A DNA stretch of 33,133 bases from an uncultured Acidobacteriota bacterium (GTDB lineage Bacteria; Acidobacteriota; Terriglobia; Bryobacterales; Bryobacteraceae), in NCBI GenBank assembly GCA_902825945.1, contig CADECY010000034.1:1-33133 (forward strand), read 5' to 3'. Positions 25,391 through 33,133 of this stretch are shown one piece after another; the first letter of the stretch is position 1; each line of letters opens with the position of its first letter. Position numbers and translations under genes: made by a program. The notes under the pieces are model-generated. The model was not told where the DNA came from. It did no database searches and saw nothing but the letters and a program-made list of their open reading frames with translations.

Positions 25391-25896
25391 GACACGGCCT
25401 CTCTCAATTTCTGCCGCGCGCGCGTTAGGCGCGTGGCGATATTTCCGGCGGACAGGCCCGTTACGTCCTCGATTTCCCGCGCCGACAGACCCTCGAGATA
25501 GAGCAGAACGATCTGGCGGTCGGGCATCTGCAATGCGCCTACAGCAAGTTGCAGGCGCGCGCGCCGCTGACTTTCGATCGCCTCGCCTTCCGGTGACTCC
25601 GCACGGCTGGGACTTTCGTTCTGGGCGGGCGGCGCTTCGTAATTGGTGCGGCGGGCGTGCACGGTGACGAAGCTGATGGCGGTGTTGTGCGCTACGCGGT
25701 AGAGCCAAGTTCGCTGATTCGATTCGCCTCGAAACCGCGGTAGCGCAGTCCACAGCGCCATAGCGATTTCCTGCACGAGGTCGTCCGCTTCGGCCTGACC
25801 GCGGCGCGCATAGGACCATGCCAAGCGGCGCAGTGCCGGCAGGTACCTGGCGAGCAGGTCTTCATAGGCGCGCCGATCTGGAGCAGCATCCGTCAC
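25387..25896 (-). CDS. ECF-subfamily RNA polymerase sigma factor
   Basis: 169 aa. Sigma region 2 is at about 12-78 (LLARYLPALRRLAWSYARR, AEADDLVQEIAMALW, RTWLYRVAHNTAISF) and region 4 at about 112-165 (LPDRQ-like MPDRQIVLLYLEGLSAREIEDVTGLSAGNIATRLTRARQKLRE). The length is typical of ECF factors, which lack region 3. AAGGTGACGG precedes the ATG. It forms a two-gene operon with the membrane protein. Target promoters cannot be deduced from this window. Confidence 0.92.
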   Translation of the reverse strand: MTDAAPDRRAYEDLLARYLPALRRLAWSYARRGQAEADDLVQEIAMALWTALPRFRGESNQRTWLYRVAHNTAISFVTVHARRTNYEAPPAQNESPSRAESPEGEAIESQRRARLQLAVGALQMPDRQIVLLYLEGLSAREIEDVTGLSAGNIATRLTRARQKLREAVS

Positions 25897-26094
25897 CTTA
25901 CGGAAAGGGTAGTCCCCAATGGCGGCCGATTCTTACAACCTGCTGCAAAGATTCTCCAGGGTCGCGCGGCTTGAGCCGACTCGCGCGGCAAGGTGTGATC
26001 TTTTGGGCGCCCCCGGCCATAGTGCGAACTCAGCTCATCTGCAAAGCGGACGCAGAGACTCGCTGGAGGTATTGCACTCTCACCTCGGAGGTTG

Positions 26095-26348
26095 TGTTTG
26101 ACAACTCGACTTGGGCCACTTTGATCGTCAGCCTAGCCCACCCTAAACCATTGACTCTCCGCAAATCCGAGGAGACTCCACCCCCTTTCCCTCTTCCTGG
26201 AGGCTCCTCAGAACGGCCTGGAGCCATGAATACAGGCGGCGAAGCAAACACTTGACGGCGAGAACCGTTCTGCAAGATCGAAATTCGAGGGGAAGGGGGT
26301 GGGCCAATCGAGAGCATCAAGGTGGGCCAAATCAGAGTAGCGAACACA
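26095..26348. mobile_element. Non-autonomous or deleted IS21-like element
   Basis: About 254 bp between inverted terminal repeats. The left end starts TGTTTGACAACTCGACTTGG at 26095. The right end read inward from 26348 is TGTGTTCGCTACTCTGATTTGG. Both continue into GCCAC/CCCACC-TTGAT and a second GCCCACCC copy about 22 bases further in, so each end carries two subrepeats, as IS21-family ends do. A further inverted pair (CCACCCCCTTTCCC near 26179 and GGGAAGGGGGTGGG near 26290) lies inside. There is no transposase frame. No clear target-site duplication was seen. The rest of the 500-base gene-free stretch (25897-26394) shows nothing else. Confidence 0.55.
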
Positions 26349-26394
26349 CCGATTGGCGGGCGCAAGTTCCTGGGACGGTTATGATGGTGACGAT

Positions 26395-27708
26395 ATGCAG
26401 CCCGGTTTTCCCGCGACTCTTGCGATTCTGATGCTGGCGCCGGCGGTGCGCGGCGAAGCGGCTCCCGCGGATGTCCGCCTGGCCGGACCGTGGACGGTAC
26501 GGGTTTCCGTGCCCGGCGATCACGCGGTGACCGGCGAAGTCGCGATCGCGCGGCTCGGGCTGGTGATGGTCGCAAGCGAGCACTACGACAAGCTGCCGGA
26601 GTTCGACGCGCAGACCCGCGCGGGCTGGCGCAAGGGAGCGCGGCTGGCGGGCGTGCGGGCCGAGGAGTGTACAGTCCAAGGAGCGCTCGATCCGTCGAGC
26701 CTCGTCGTTCGCGATGGATCCGAGAGGGGCGCCAGGGTGTTTCGGAGGGGGATTGACTACGAGGCGGATCTCGATGCCGGTACAGTGGGACGCTTGCCCG
26801 GTGGCGCGATCGGGCCCGATCAGCCGGTCTATCTCAGCTACCTTTATGGGAAGCAGCGGATCGATTCGATCGTGCTCGATGCAAGAGGCCGGCTCGCGGT
26901 TCGCGAGGGTTTGGCTCATGCGGTGACTCCGGCGGTTCCCGAATTGGGTCCGGGGGAGAGGCGGTTGGCGAACGTGCTGGTGTCGGGGCGCGATGCGGAG
27001 TTGCGTACCGATAGCCTGTTTCCGATTCTCGAGGATGCGTATCCCGAGCCGGCCGTCGGCGGGGTTTCGGTGGCGGAGCGGCGGCTTCCGAACGCACTCG
27101 CGAAATTGCGAAGTGGTGCGCGGTTGCGTATCATGGCGTGGGGCGACAGCGTGTCGACCTACAAGCGGTACCAGGTGATGTTCGTCGAGCGGATGAAGGC
27201 GCGGTTTCCTGGCGCGAACATTGAGTTGATCACCGAGGCGTGGGGTGGGCGGAGTACGCTGAGCTATCTCAATGAGCCGCCGGGGAGCGAGCATAACTAC
27301 GCGGAGAAGGTGCTCGGACAGCGGCCCGATCTGATCGTGTCGGAATTCGTCAACGATGCGGGATTGAATGAGGCGCAGGTGGAAGAGCGGTACTCGCGGC
27401 TGCTCGGGGACTTCCGGAAGATCGGGGCTGAATGGATCATCCTGTCACCGCACTATGTCCGGCCGGACTGGATGGGATTGGGGTCGCAGCGGGATATCGA
27501 TGCTGATCCGCGTCCCTATGTGAAGGGGATTCGGGTGTTCGCGGAGCGTCATGAGGTGGCGCTGGCTGACGCGTCGGCGCGCTATGGGCGTCTGTGGCGG
27601 CGGGGGATTCCGTACCTGACGCTGATGGAGAACAACATCAATCATCCGAACATGTTCGGGCATTCGTTGTTCGCGGATAGCCTCATCTCATTGTTTCCAC
27701 AACGGTAG
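26395..27708 (+). CDS. Secreted SGNH/GDSL hydrolase with N-terminal accessory region
   Basis: 437 aa from ATG 26395 (signal peptide MQPGFPATLAILMLAPAVRG; an upstream in-frame TTG at 26353 would spoil it). Residues about 25-235 are a strand-rich accessory region of unknown role. The SGNH esterase domain covers about 240-437: block I AWGDS (Ser252), block II EAWGGRS (Gly283/284), block III EFVNDAG (Asn319) and a C-terminal His417 in NINHPN. Members remove acyl groups from polysaccharides or lipids; the substrate here is not evident. A -10-like TATGAT at 26380-26385 suggests a very short leader. The gene stands alone, next to the mobile element. Confidence 0.82.
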   Translation: MQPGFPATLAILMLAPAVRGEAAPADVRLAGPWTVRVSVPGDHAVTGEVAIARLGLVMVASEHYDKLPEFDAQTRAGWRKGARLAGVRAEECTVQGALDPSSLVVRDGSERGARVFRRGIDYEADLDAGTVGRLPGGAIGPDQPVYLSYLYGKQRIDSIVLDARGRLAVREGLAHAVTPAVPELGPGERRLANVLVSGRDAELRTDSLFPILEDAYPEPAVGGVSVAERRLPNALAKLRSGARLRIMAWGDSVSTYKRYQVMFVERMKARFPGANIELITEAWGGRSTLSYLNEPPGSEHNYAEKVLGQRPDLIVSEFVNDAGLNEAQVEERYSRLLGDFRKIGAEWIILSPHYVRPDWMGLGSQRDIDADPRPYVKGIRVFAERHEVALADASARYGRLWRRGIPYLTLMENNINHPNMFGHSLFADSLISLFPQR

Positions 27709-27753
27709 GGGAAAGACCCACGGGCCGTGAATGTGGTCAGACCCGCGCTGAGA

Positions 27754-27766
27754 CGAACCACGTTCG
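27754..27766. repeat. Short inverted repeat upstream of HTH-ParA cassette
   Basis: CGAAC-CAC-GTTCG is a perfect 5-base dyad about 70 bases before the HTH gene. It could be an operator or centromere-like site for the cassette, but it is short enough to occur by chance. Confidence 0.2.
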
Positions 27767-27836
27767 AATCGGGCTCATGAGACGATTTCTGTTGAGTTCC
27801 CTGCCCTGCCCCGCTATTCTGGAAGTGTCACACGAC

Positions 27837-28067
27837 ATGCCGTATCAGAGAGCCACACGGCCACCAAATGCTGTGCCCGATGAGATGGTGTGGCGGACGC
27901 TCGGGCTCAGCCGCGCCACCTTCTACCGGCGGCTGAAGGACGGCACGCTCACCGCTCCCATGGAACGTTCCGGGACCACCCGCCGTTGGTGGACTCCCTC
28001 CGACATTGAAATTGCCCGCCAGGAGATGGCGGCTCCTCTGATAGGAAAGGAAGGCGCCCGGCCATGA
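27837..28067 (+). CDS. Small excisionase/MerR-like HTH protein
   Basis: 76 aa from ATG 27837 (GGAAG upstream; an earlier in-frame ATG at 27777 is less likely because it adds a non-conserved tail). The core VWRTLGLSRATFYRRLKDGTLTAP followed by a basic wing (RSGTTRRWW) and TPSDIEIARQEM is a MerR/excisionase-type winged helix. The stop overlaps the ParA start by 4 bases (ATGA). It probably represses or activates the cassette, or acts as a DNA-binding adaptor. Confidence 0.75.
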   Translation: MPYQRATRPPNAVPDEMVWRTLGLSRATFYRRLKDGTLTAPMERSGTTRRWWTPSDIEIARQEMAAPLIGKEGARP

Positions 28068-28870
28068 TTCGGATCGTAGTCAGCAATCAGCGCGGTGGGG
28101 TGGCGAAGACCACCACAGCCGTCAACCTGGCCCGTTGCTTCGCCGATCGCGGGATGCGAACACTGCTGATCGACACGGACTCGCAGGGGTCGGTGGGTAC
28201 GATCCTCGGGTTGCGGCCCGAGTTCAGCCTGTTCGATTTCCTGATCCGGCAGATGCTATTGAAGGAGTGTGTCGTCAAGGCGCATGAGAAGATCGATGTA
28301 CTGTGCAGCGACCGGAAGACGATGCAGGCCGAGGATATCATCAGCGGGCAGACGCTACGTGAGGTCCAGTTCGATCAGGTGTTCGCCGAAACGGGCGCCG
28401 ATCGGGAGTACGACGCAGTGGTGATCGATGTCGCACCTTCGTTGACGCTGTTTCAGACGTGCGCGATGCTCTACGCCAAAAAGGTGCTGATTCCGGTGGC
28501 GATGGAGACGCTCAGCGTGCAAGGTGCTAGCGCGAGCATCAGTTCGGCGAATGAACTGAACCGGCTGTTCAAGCGCCAGCCGGGGATCCAGTCGGTGGGG
28601 CTGCTGCCGGTGATGGTGAACAACCGGATGCAGATGACGCAGACGGTGATGACGGCGCTCGAGGACATGTCGCGGGAGTTGGGGGTGCCGTTGCTTCCGA
28701 TGATCCGGACCGACACGGCTGTGGTGAAAGCCGCGCGGAGCCGGCAGTTCCTGGCGGATTTCGACCCGAAGTCGAAGGCGCTCGAGGACTACGAGGCCGC
28801 GGCGGAGAAGTTGCTCGAAATGCTGAGACCGGCGGAACGCAATGAGCCAGCCCTCCAAGCCACCGCGTAA
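28064..28870 (+). CDS. ParA/MinD-type partition ATPase
   Basis: 268 aa, soluble. The P-loop is NQRGGVAKTTT (8-18). Asp and Gln in IDTDSQGSVG and VVIDVAPS further on are standard for ParA ATPases. The signature lysine of deviant Walker A (KGGxGK) is Arg10 and the second Gly is Ala14, while the catalytic-loop Lys15 is kept. No N-terminal HTH is present, as in type Ib ParA, so an accessory DNA-binding protein would be needed and one lies on each side. No ParB gene or parS (TGTTTCACGTGAAACA) is visible, so it is not the chromosomal parABS locus. Such genes occur on plasmids and integrated elements. Confidence 0.88.
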   Translation: MIRIVVSNQRGGVAKTTTAVNLARCFADRGMRTLLIDTDSQGSVGTILGLRPEFSLFDFLIRQMLLKECVVKAHEKIDVLCSDRKTMQAEDIISGQTLREVQFDQVFAETGADREYDAVVIDVAPSLTLFQTCAMLYAKKVLIPVAMETLSVQGASASISSANELNRLFKRQPGIQSVGLLPVMVNNRMQMTQTVMTALEDMSRELGVPLLPMIRTDTAVVKAARSRQFLADFDPKSKALEDYEAAAEKLLEMLRPAERNEPALQATA

Positions 28871-30008
28871 GAAGACGGCGCCGGAGCCGTTGGACTGGCG
28901 GGCGCTGGCGGGCGGCGCGGCGCTGCGAGGACTCTCGGAGGTATTGGCCAGTCCCGTAGTGGAAACACCCGCCGTAGTGGAACCGAATACAAAGACGGTT
29001 GCTCCGCCCGAGCCGACTTCCCCGCCCCCAGCCGGACCGGGGCCAATCTACGCGGCCCCTACTTCCACGGAACTTCCCCGAAAACCCGCCGCACCCAGGC
29101 CACCCGCCGAGGGTGTTACACCCCCTGTGCGTCCCGCCATCTGGGTGGACACCAACGGTCGCACCTACGAAGCGAAGCGGGTCTTCCGGATCGAGTCCGC
29201 CACCCAATCGCTCGCCATCGGAGAGGAGCGCGTCTATCGCCTGATGTGGGACGCCGCCACGCCTGCGGACTCCGAGAGCAGGAGCCTGTCGATCGGCTAC
29301 GACCGTCTCGCGAAGCTCGCGGGGCTCAACGAGAAGTCGATTCGCGACTTGATGCCGAAGCTCGCCGCCAAGCAGGTGATCGAGGTGATCGGGGTGGAGA
29401 ACAGCGCGGCCCGGACCGGGAAGACTTATCGGCTGTTTGGGGCCGCCGAGATCCTGCGGCGGCAACGGGCCCAGGACTTGACGCATGGGGTCAAGAACGG
29501 CCGGGCGGTGGAATTCGTTTGGGTACTGAAGGAGACGGCTTCGCCGACGCAGATCGATTCCACCACCGAGGGTCTTTCCTCTACGGAGCCGCTTCTCGGA
29601 ACTCCAGATGTATCGTTGATTCGAAAGGCCTTGGAAACCTACGGCCCCGCCACTGATTCCGCGGCCGAGGCGCTCTCCTCCGGCGCCCTCCGAGTCGAGC
29701 CGACCGCCACGACGTCCGAGATCATCCATTTTGTCCACCAGAAGGGCAGGGCAGTCGCCGCCTCGGGGATTCCAGCAAAGGTCGCTTATCTCGTGGTGTG
29801 CGTCCCGCCGTGCCTCAAAGGCCCCGAGTTCCTCGCCTACCGGACCCGGCAACGCCAGCTCGAGGCTGCGCGCCATCGGGAAAGCGCCGAGATCCAGCGG
29901 GAGCAAGAGCGCCAGCGCGCCATCCTCGCCGATCCAGCCGCAACACCCGCCGAAAAGCACTGGGCACGCCTTGCTCTGGGTCTTGACGAATCCGGCCATA
30001 AGAGCTAA
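28842..30008 (+). CDS. Winged-helix DNA-binding protein of the ParA cassette
   Basis: 388 aa, starting 29 bases inside the ParA gene in another frame. The N-terminal 100 residues are proline-rich and probably disordered. Residues about 100-205 look like a winged helix (ERVYRLMWD, LSIGYDRLAKLAGLNEKSIRDLMPKLAAKQVIEVIG, TGKTYRLFG) similar to those in plasmid replication initiators and primosomal proteins. The tail (about 335-388) is a charged coiled-coil (RTRQRQLEAARHRESAEIQREQERQRAIL) ending near AEKHWARLALGLDE. It may be a replication or partition adaptor acting with the ParA protein. The family was not recognised for certain. Confidence 0.7.
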   Translation: MSQPSKPPRKKTAPEPLDWRALAGGAALRGLSEVLASPVVETPAVVEPNTKTVAPPEPTSPPPAGPGPIYAAPTSTELPRKPAAPRPPAEGVTPPVRPAIWVDTNGRTYEAKRVFRIESATQSLAIGEERVYRLMWDAATPADSESRSLSIGYDRLAKLAGLNEKSIRDLMPKLAAKQVIEVIGVENSAARTGKTYRLFGAAEILRRQRAQDLTHGVKNGRAVEFVWVLKETASPTQIDSTTEGLSSTEPLLGTPDVSLIRKALETYGPATDSAAEALSSGALRVEPTATTSEIIHFVHQKGRAVAASGIPAKVAYLVVCVPPCLKGPEFLAYRTRQRQLEAARHRESAEIQREQERQRAILADPAATPAEKHWARLALGLDESGHKS

Positions 30009-30101
30009 ACTCTTCAAAGAGCTCATCTTTCGCCGCATCCGGATGAGCGCATCCCGCCCGCCACATATGGCACGGATGTGGCACAAAAAGGGGGTCCGAA
30101 C

Positions 30102-31238
30102 ATGCGCCCACTTCTCGCCGCCCTGATGGCCGCGGCCATCGCCTCCGCCGCTGATCCCGACCGCACGGCGAGGCTCCTCGAAGAGCTCTCGAATGCCTTC
30201 GGGCCATCCGGCTATGAAGAAGACGTCCGCGCGATCATGCGGCGGGAGCTCGCGCCGTTCTCCGATTCCCTCGAAACCGACGGACTCGGGTCGCTAATCG
30301 CCGTTTCGAAGAAGTCACCCGATGCGCCCCGCGTCATGATGGCGGCCCACATGGATGAACTCGGCATGATCGTCCGCTATATCACGCCCGAGGGCTACCT
30401 CAAGTTTGTCACCCTCGGTGGATGGCTCGATCAAGGCCTCATCAACCAGCGCTATTGGGTCAAGACCCGAAAAGGCCCAGTCCTCGGCGTCACCGGACTC
30501 AAGACGCCCCACGTCATGACGGGAGACGAGCGGACGCGCCTCAAGCTCCGCGACGAAATCTTCATCGACATCGGCGCCAAATCCAAGGCCGACGCCGAGC
30601 AGCGGTTCGGTGTCCGCCCCGGCGACCCGATCGCGCCCGACTCCAAGTTCACGACGATGGGTGATGGCAGTCTGTATCTCGGAAAGGCCTGGGACGATCG
30701 CGTGGGATGCGCGGTGATCGTCGAGGTGATGCGCAAGCTGAAGTCCTCGCCCGCGAACGTCAATGTTTATGCGGTCGCGACGGTTCAAGAAGAGATCGGG
30801 CTGCGCGGAGCGCAGACGTCGAGCCACCTGGTGAAGCCCGATATCGGGATTTCCCTCGAGTCCGGCGTCGCTTCCGATTATCCGGGCATCCGCCAGGAAG
30901 AGGCGCAAGAGCGGCTCGGAGCCGGTGCGAGCATGTTCCTGCACGACTCTTCGATGATCCCGACCCTGTCGTTTCGCGATTTCGTCATCGATCTCGCCAA
31001 GGCGCGCGCGATTCCGCTGCAGTTCAATGTGTTGTCGGGCTATGGCGAAGATGGCGCGGAGATGCAGAAGTCGTACTCGGGCATTCCGGCCGTGAACATC
31101 ACGGTGCCGACGCGCTACCTGCACAATCACAACGGAATCATCGCGCGTTCGGATTTCGACCACGTAGTGAATCTGGTGACAGCGCTCATCCAACAGCTTG
31201 ACAAGCCCACGATCGACAAGCTGAAGCGCTTCAACTAG
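30102..31238 (+). CDS. M42-family metallopeptidase, exported
   Basis: 378 aa from ATG 30102 (AAGGGGG 7 bases upstream; an upstream GTG at 30078 is less likely). It has a signal peptide (MRPLLAALMAAAIASA), unusual because most M42 enzymes are cytoplasmic. The dizinc site is complete: AAHMDELG (His83, Asp85), KAWDDRVG (Asp198/199), VQEEIGLRG (Glu230/231), ISLESGVASD (Glu253/Asp259) and RYLHNHNG (His341). M42 enzymes are aminopeptidases, sometimes called endoglucanase M-like. The exported location suggests peptide scavenging. It is separate from the ParA cassette and co-directional with the PhoD-like gene 15 bases downstream. Confidence 0.9.
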   Translation: MRPLLAALMAAAIASAADPDRTARLLEELSNAFGPSGYEEDVRAIMRRELAPFSDSLETDGLGSLIAVSKKSPDAPRVMMAAHMDELGMIVRYITPEGYLKFVTLGGWLDQGLINQRYWVKTRKGPVLGVTGLKTPHVMTGDERTRLKLRDEIFIDIGAKSKADAEQRFGVRPGDPIAPDSKFTTMGDGSLYLGKAWDDRVGCAVIVEVMRKLKSSPANVNVYAVATVQEEIGLRGAQTSSHLVKPDIGISLESGVASDYPGIRQEEAQERLGAGASMFLHDSSMIPTLSFRDFVIDLAKARAIPLQFNVLSGYGEDGAEMQKSYSGIPAVNITVPTRYLHNHNGIIARSDFDHVVNLVTALIQQLDKPTIDKLKRFN

Positions 31239-31253
31239 CACCATAATGTAGGG

Positions 31254-32855
31254 ATGACCCGCCGCGACCTGCTGGCTTTGGGGCTAGCGTCCCAGATCGA
31301 CGCCGCGCCGCCCGCGACCGGACTTCGTCATCTCCTCCCGGCCGCGACTCACGAGCGTTTCCTCATCAAGGCGTCGTTCCACCAGCCCGTCCGGCGCGCG
31401 CCCGAATTGCGCGTGGACAACCGGAAGGCCGCTGGGATTCGCACCGATACCAGCGGACAGTTCTGGCAGTTCGACGTTCCCGGTTTGAAGCCCGCGACCG
31501 AATACAAACTCCGGATCGACGGTGAAGATCCGTGGACGCTGAAGACGCTGCCGCCGCCTGGTGCAACGGTTGATCGCTTCCGCCTGCTGATCTACACGTG
31601 CGCCGGCGGACACGACGCGATGCCGATCGAGGGAACGAACGATCCGTACTGGGTGAGCGTGGACGCGCGCCGGCGCCTGTTTTCCCGTGCGCTGCGCGAG
31701 AAGCCCGATGCGATGATCGCGATCGGTGATCATGTCTATTTCGATCTGCGGTTCGGGCGGGGAACTGGCCGTGCTCCGGCCGGTGCGCAACCGTGGGCTC
31801 GCGCCCTGCTCGGTGGCGAGTTCAATCGCGACATCCCCGTGATCGGGACTCCGAACGAAGGGCTGCTGAGGCGGGCCGTCGATCGTCAGATCGCGGACTT
31901 GTATGGGACGCTGTTCCGTTCGACACCGGTCCACTTCATCCAGGACGATCACGACTACTTCGAGAACGACGAGGCGATTCTCGCGCCCAAGGCCGATTCC
32001 AGCCAGGCGACGGTTTCATCCACCATTGCGGGGATTTCGTTCCCGCCGGACGATTTCATGATGCGGTTGGCGCGTGCGACCCAGCACCTCTACTTCCCGG
32101 AGCATTTGCCGAACGGGGACCGGCCGGTGGGGTTGCCGGGAGCGAGCGCGTTCGACCGGGCTCCGGGGGCGAGCGAGTGTTACGGGACGCTGCGGGTGGG
32201 GAACCTGGCGGAGCTATTACTTTTCGACTGCCGTCGGTTTCAGACCCTCCGTGGGCCTTACGCCCACCTCATTCCGGCGAACGTCGAATCCTGGCTCACG
32301 CGCCGCATGCGAGAATCGACGGCCAAACACGTAGTCAACGTGCCGTCGATGCCCATCGGATGGAGCGCCGGCAAGTGGGGCGAGTGGTACCCGGACGTCC
32401 TCGACGGTCAAGGCCGCCTCGGCGTCGCCCGGTCCAAGTACTTCTGGCAGGAGGGATGGCGTGCGCAACACGATCGCCTCTTGCGGGCCTGCTCGGACAT
32501 GTCGCGCATCCCGTTGTTCCTCTCCGGCGACCTCCACGCGCTCGGCCACGGCGCGATCGCTCAAAACGGATCGATGGATCTGCGGCGGAACCCGGTCCAC
32601 AGCGTCCTTACCGGACCCATCTCGACGGGGCCCAAGGGATGGCCGTCATCGGCCCGCGGCACACCGCCTCTCAAAGCCACGGGTCTCGATGTCCGCGAGA
32701 CTCTCGCGCCACTCGAGCATAACGGCTTCACGCTGATCGATTTCGAACCCGAGAAGATCGCCTTCCGCATGTACCGCTGGAAGATGGGGCAGCCGGAAGC
32801 CGCGATCGACTCACTCGAACCATTCCATCAGTTCACGCTCACACGCCAAGTGTGA
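31254..32855 (+). CDS. PhoD-like metallophosphatase, Tat-exported
   Basis: 533 aa. Begins MTRRDLLALGLASQ, a short Tat-type signal. Residues about 30-100 form an Fn3-like N-terminal domain, as in PhoD. The metallophosphatase domain has GDHVYFD (158-164), QDDHDYFEND (230-239) and SGDLHALGHG (about 424), the metal-ligand motifs of the PhoD family. Substrates may be phosphate di- or monoesters. A CATAAT box at 31242-31247 lies just before the ATG. The start of a sulfatase follows 10 bases after the stop, so the two probably form an operon. Confidence 0.85.
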   Translation: MTRRDLLALGLASQIDAAPPATGLRHLLPAATHERFLIKASFHQPVRRAPELRVDNRKAAGIRTDTSGQFWQFDVPGLKPATEYKLRIDGEDPWTLKTLPPPGATVDRFRLLIYTCAGGHDAMPIEGTNDPYWVSVDARRRLFSRALREKPDAMIAIGDHVYFDLRFGRGTGRAPAGAQPWARALLGGEFNRDIPVIGTPNEGLLRRAVDRQIADLYGTLFRSTPVHFIQDDHDYFENDEAILAPKADSSQATVSSTIAGISFPPDDFMMRLARATQHLYFPEHLPNGDRPVGLPGASAFDRAPGASECYGTLRVGNLAELLLFDCRRFQTLRGPYAHLIPANVESWLTRRMRESTAKHVVNVPSMPIGWSAGKWGEWYPDVLDGQGRLGVARSKYFWQEGWRAQHDRLLRACSDMSRIPLFLSGDLHALGHGAIAQNGSMDLRRNPVHSVLTGPISTGPKGWPSSARGTPPLKATGLDVRETLAPLEHNGFTLIDFEPEKIAFRMYRWKMGQPEAAIDSLEPFHQFTLTRQV

Positions 32856-32865
32856 TGGAGACACC

Positions 32866-33133
32866 ATGAATATGCTCACACGGCGATCGATGATCGCCTC
32901 TCTCGCGTCCGCCGCGTTCGCCAAGCCAGCGCGTGCGGACAAGCGTCCGAACGTGCTGTTCCTGTTCGCCGACGATCAGCGCGCCGACACGATCCACGCG
33001 CACGGCAATCCACACATCCGCACGCCGAACATCGACAGGCTCGCCGCGCGCGGCACCAGTTTCCGCAACAACTACATCTTCGGCGGCAACAGCGGCGCGG
33101 TGTGCGTGCCGAGCCGCGCGATGTTGATGAGCG
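32866..33133 (+). CDS. Sulfatase, N-terminal part (cut by window edge)
   Basis: The frame is open to the end of the window (89 codons). A signal peptide (MNMLTRRSMIASLASAAFAKP) with RR precedes a metal-binding LFLFADDQRADTI and GNPHIRTPNIDRLAARGTSF. The CVPSR motif near the edge has the cysteine that must be turned into formylglycine, so it is a type I sulfatase of the Cys type. GGAG lies 6 bases before ATG. A maturase gene is not in the window. The desulfated substrate cannot be deduced. Confidence 0.9.
   Translation, partial: MNMLTRRSMIASLASAAFAKPARADKRPNVLFLFADDQRADTIHAHGNPHIRTPNIDRLAARGTSFRNNYIFGGNSGAVCVPSRAMLMS

Noticed and set aside
27750..27775. TTCGAATC motif resembling a tRNA T-loop, which would suggest an attachment site
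   Set aside because: The flanking bases do not form a T-stem, and no acceptor, D or anticodon arm can be placed. There is also no integrase nearby.
28064..30008. Chromosomal parABS locus
   Set aside because: No ParB family gene and no TGTTTCACGTGAAACA-type parS site. The third gene is a winged-helix protein with a proline-rich arm.
30003..30030. CTCTT-CAA-AGAG palindrome after the winged-helix gene as a terminator
   Set aside because: The stem is only four to five A/T-rich pairs and no T-run follows.

Overview
The window is GC-rich bacterial DNA. It has several gene families typical of Acidobacteriota of the Bryobacterales/Solibacterales type: repeated DUF1501 proteins, planctomycete-type cytochrome proteins (PSCyt1-DUF1549-DUF1553), Tat-exported hydrolases, sulfatases and many c-type cytochromes. 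Planctomycetota share some of these families, so the assignment is an inference from gene content. No rRNA, tRNA or CRISPR array was seen.

Bases 1-6.8 kb (mostly + strand) are partly decayed. They hold the 3' end of a DUF1501 gene, a metallo-beta-lactamase-fold lipoprotein, a second DUF1501 gene that has lost its 5' half and shares a duplicated 3' segment with the first, a frameshifted remnant on the minus strand, one intact PSCyt/DUF1553 gene, and a receiver-like protein fused to a DUF3052-like domain. Bases 7-11.2 kb (minus) hold an intact PSCyt/DUF1553 + DUF1501 pair with a good promoter. Bases 11.6-13.3 kb (minus) hold an ABC-type AAA ATPase followed by a frameshifted DUF4276/TOPRIM-like gene, which looks like a defence module with a broken effector.

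Bases 13.4-24.7 kb (minus) are the most striking part. A gene set in the order OmcA/MtrC-like decaheme cytochrome, DmsE/MtrA-like decaheme cytochrome and MtrB-like outer-membrane barrel has the layout of a porin-cytochrome conduit for extracellular electron transfer. It continues into a tetraheme cytochrome with a fourfold internal repeat, a Crp/Fnr regulator, a small protein and a DUF1501 gene. Upstream lie a secreted protein and a CHASE2-adenylate cyclase. A palindrome with Fnr-type spacing lies in front of the mtrC-like gene and could be the operator of the Crp/Fnr protein. Electrons would pass from a periplasmic donor, perhaps the tetraheme cytochrome, through MtrA inside MtrB to MtrC at the surface.

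Bases 24.8-25.9 kb (minus) encode an ECF sigma factor and a coupled membrane protein. Bases 25.9-26.4 kb contain no gene but hold a roughly 254-bp element with IS21-like terminal repeats. The rest (+ strand) is a secreted SGNH hydrolase, an overlapping three-gene cassette (excisionase-like HTH, ParA-like ATPase, winged-helix protein) that resembles a plasmid-type partition module, then a secreted M42 peptidase, a PhoD-like phosphatase and the start of a sulfatase cut by the window edge.
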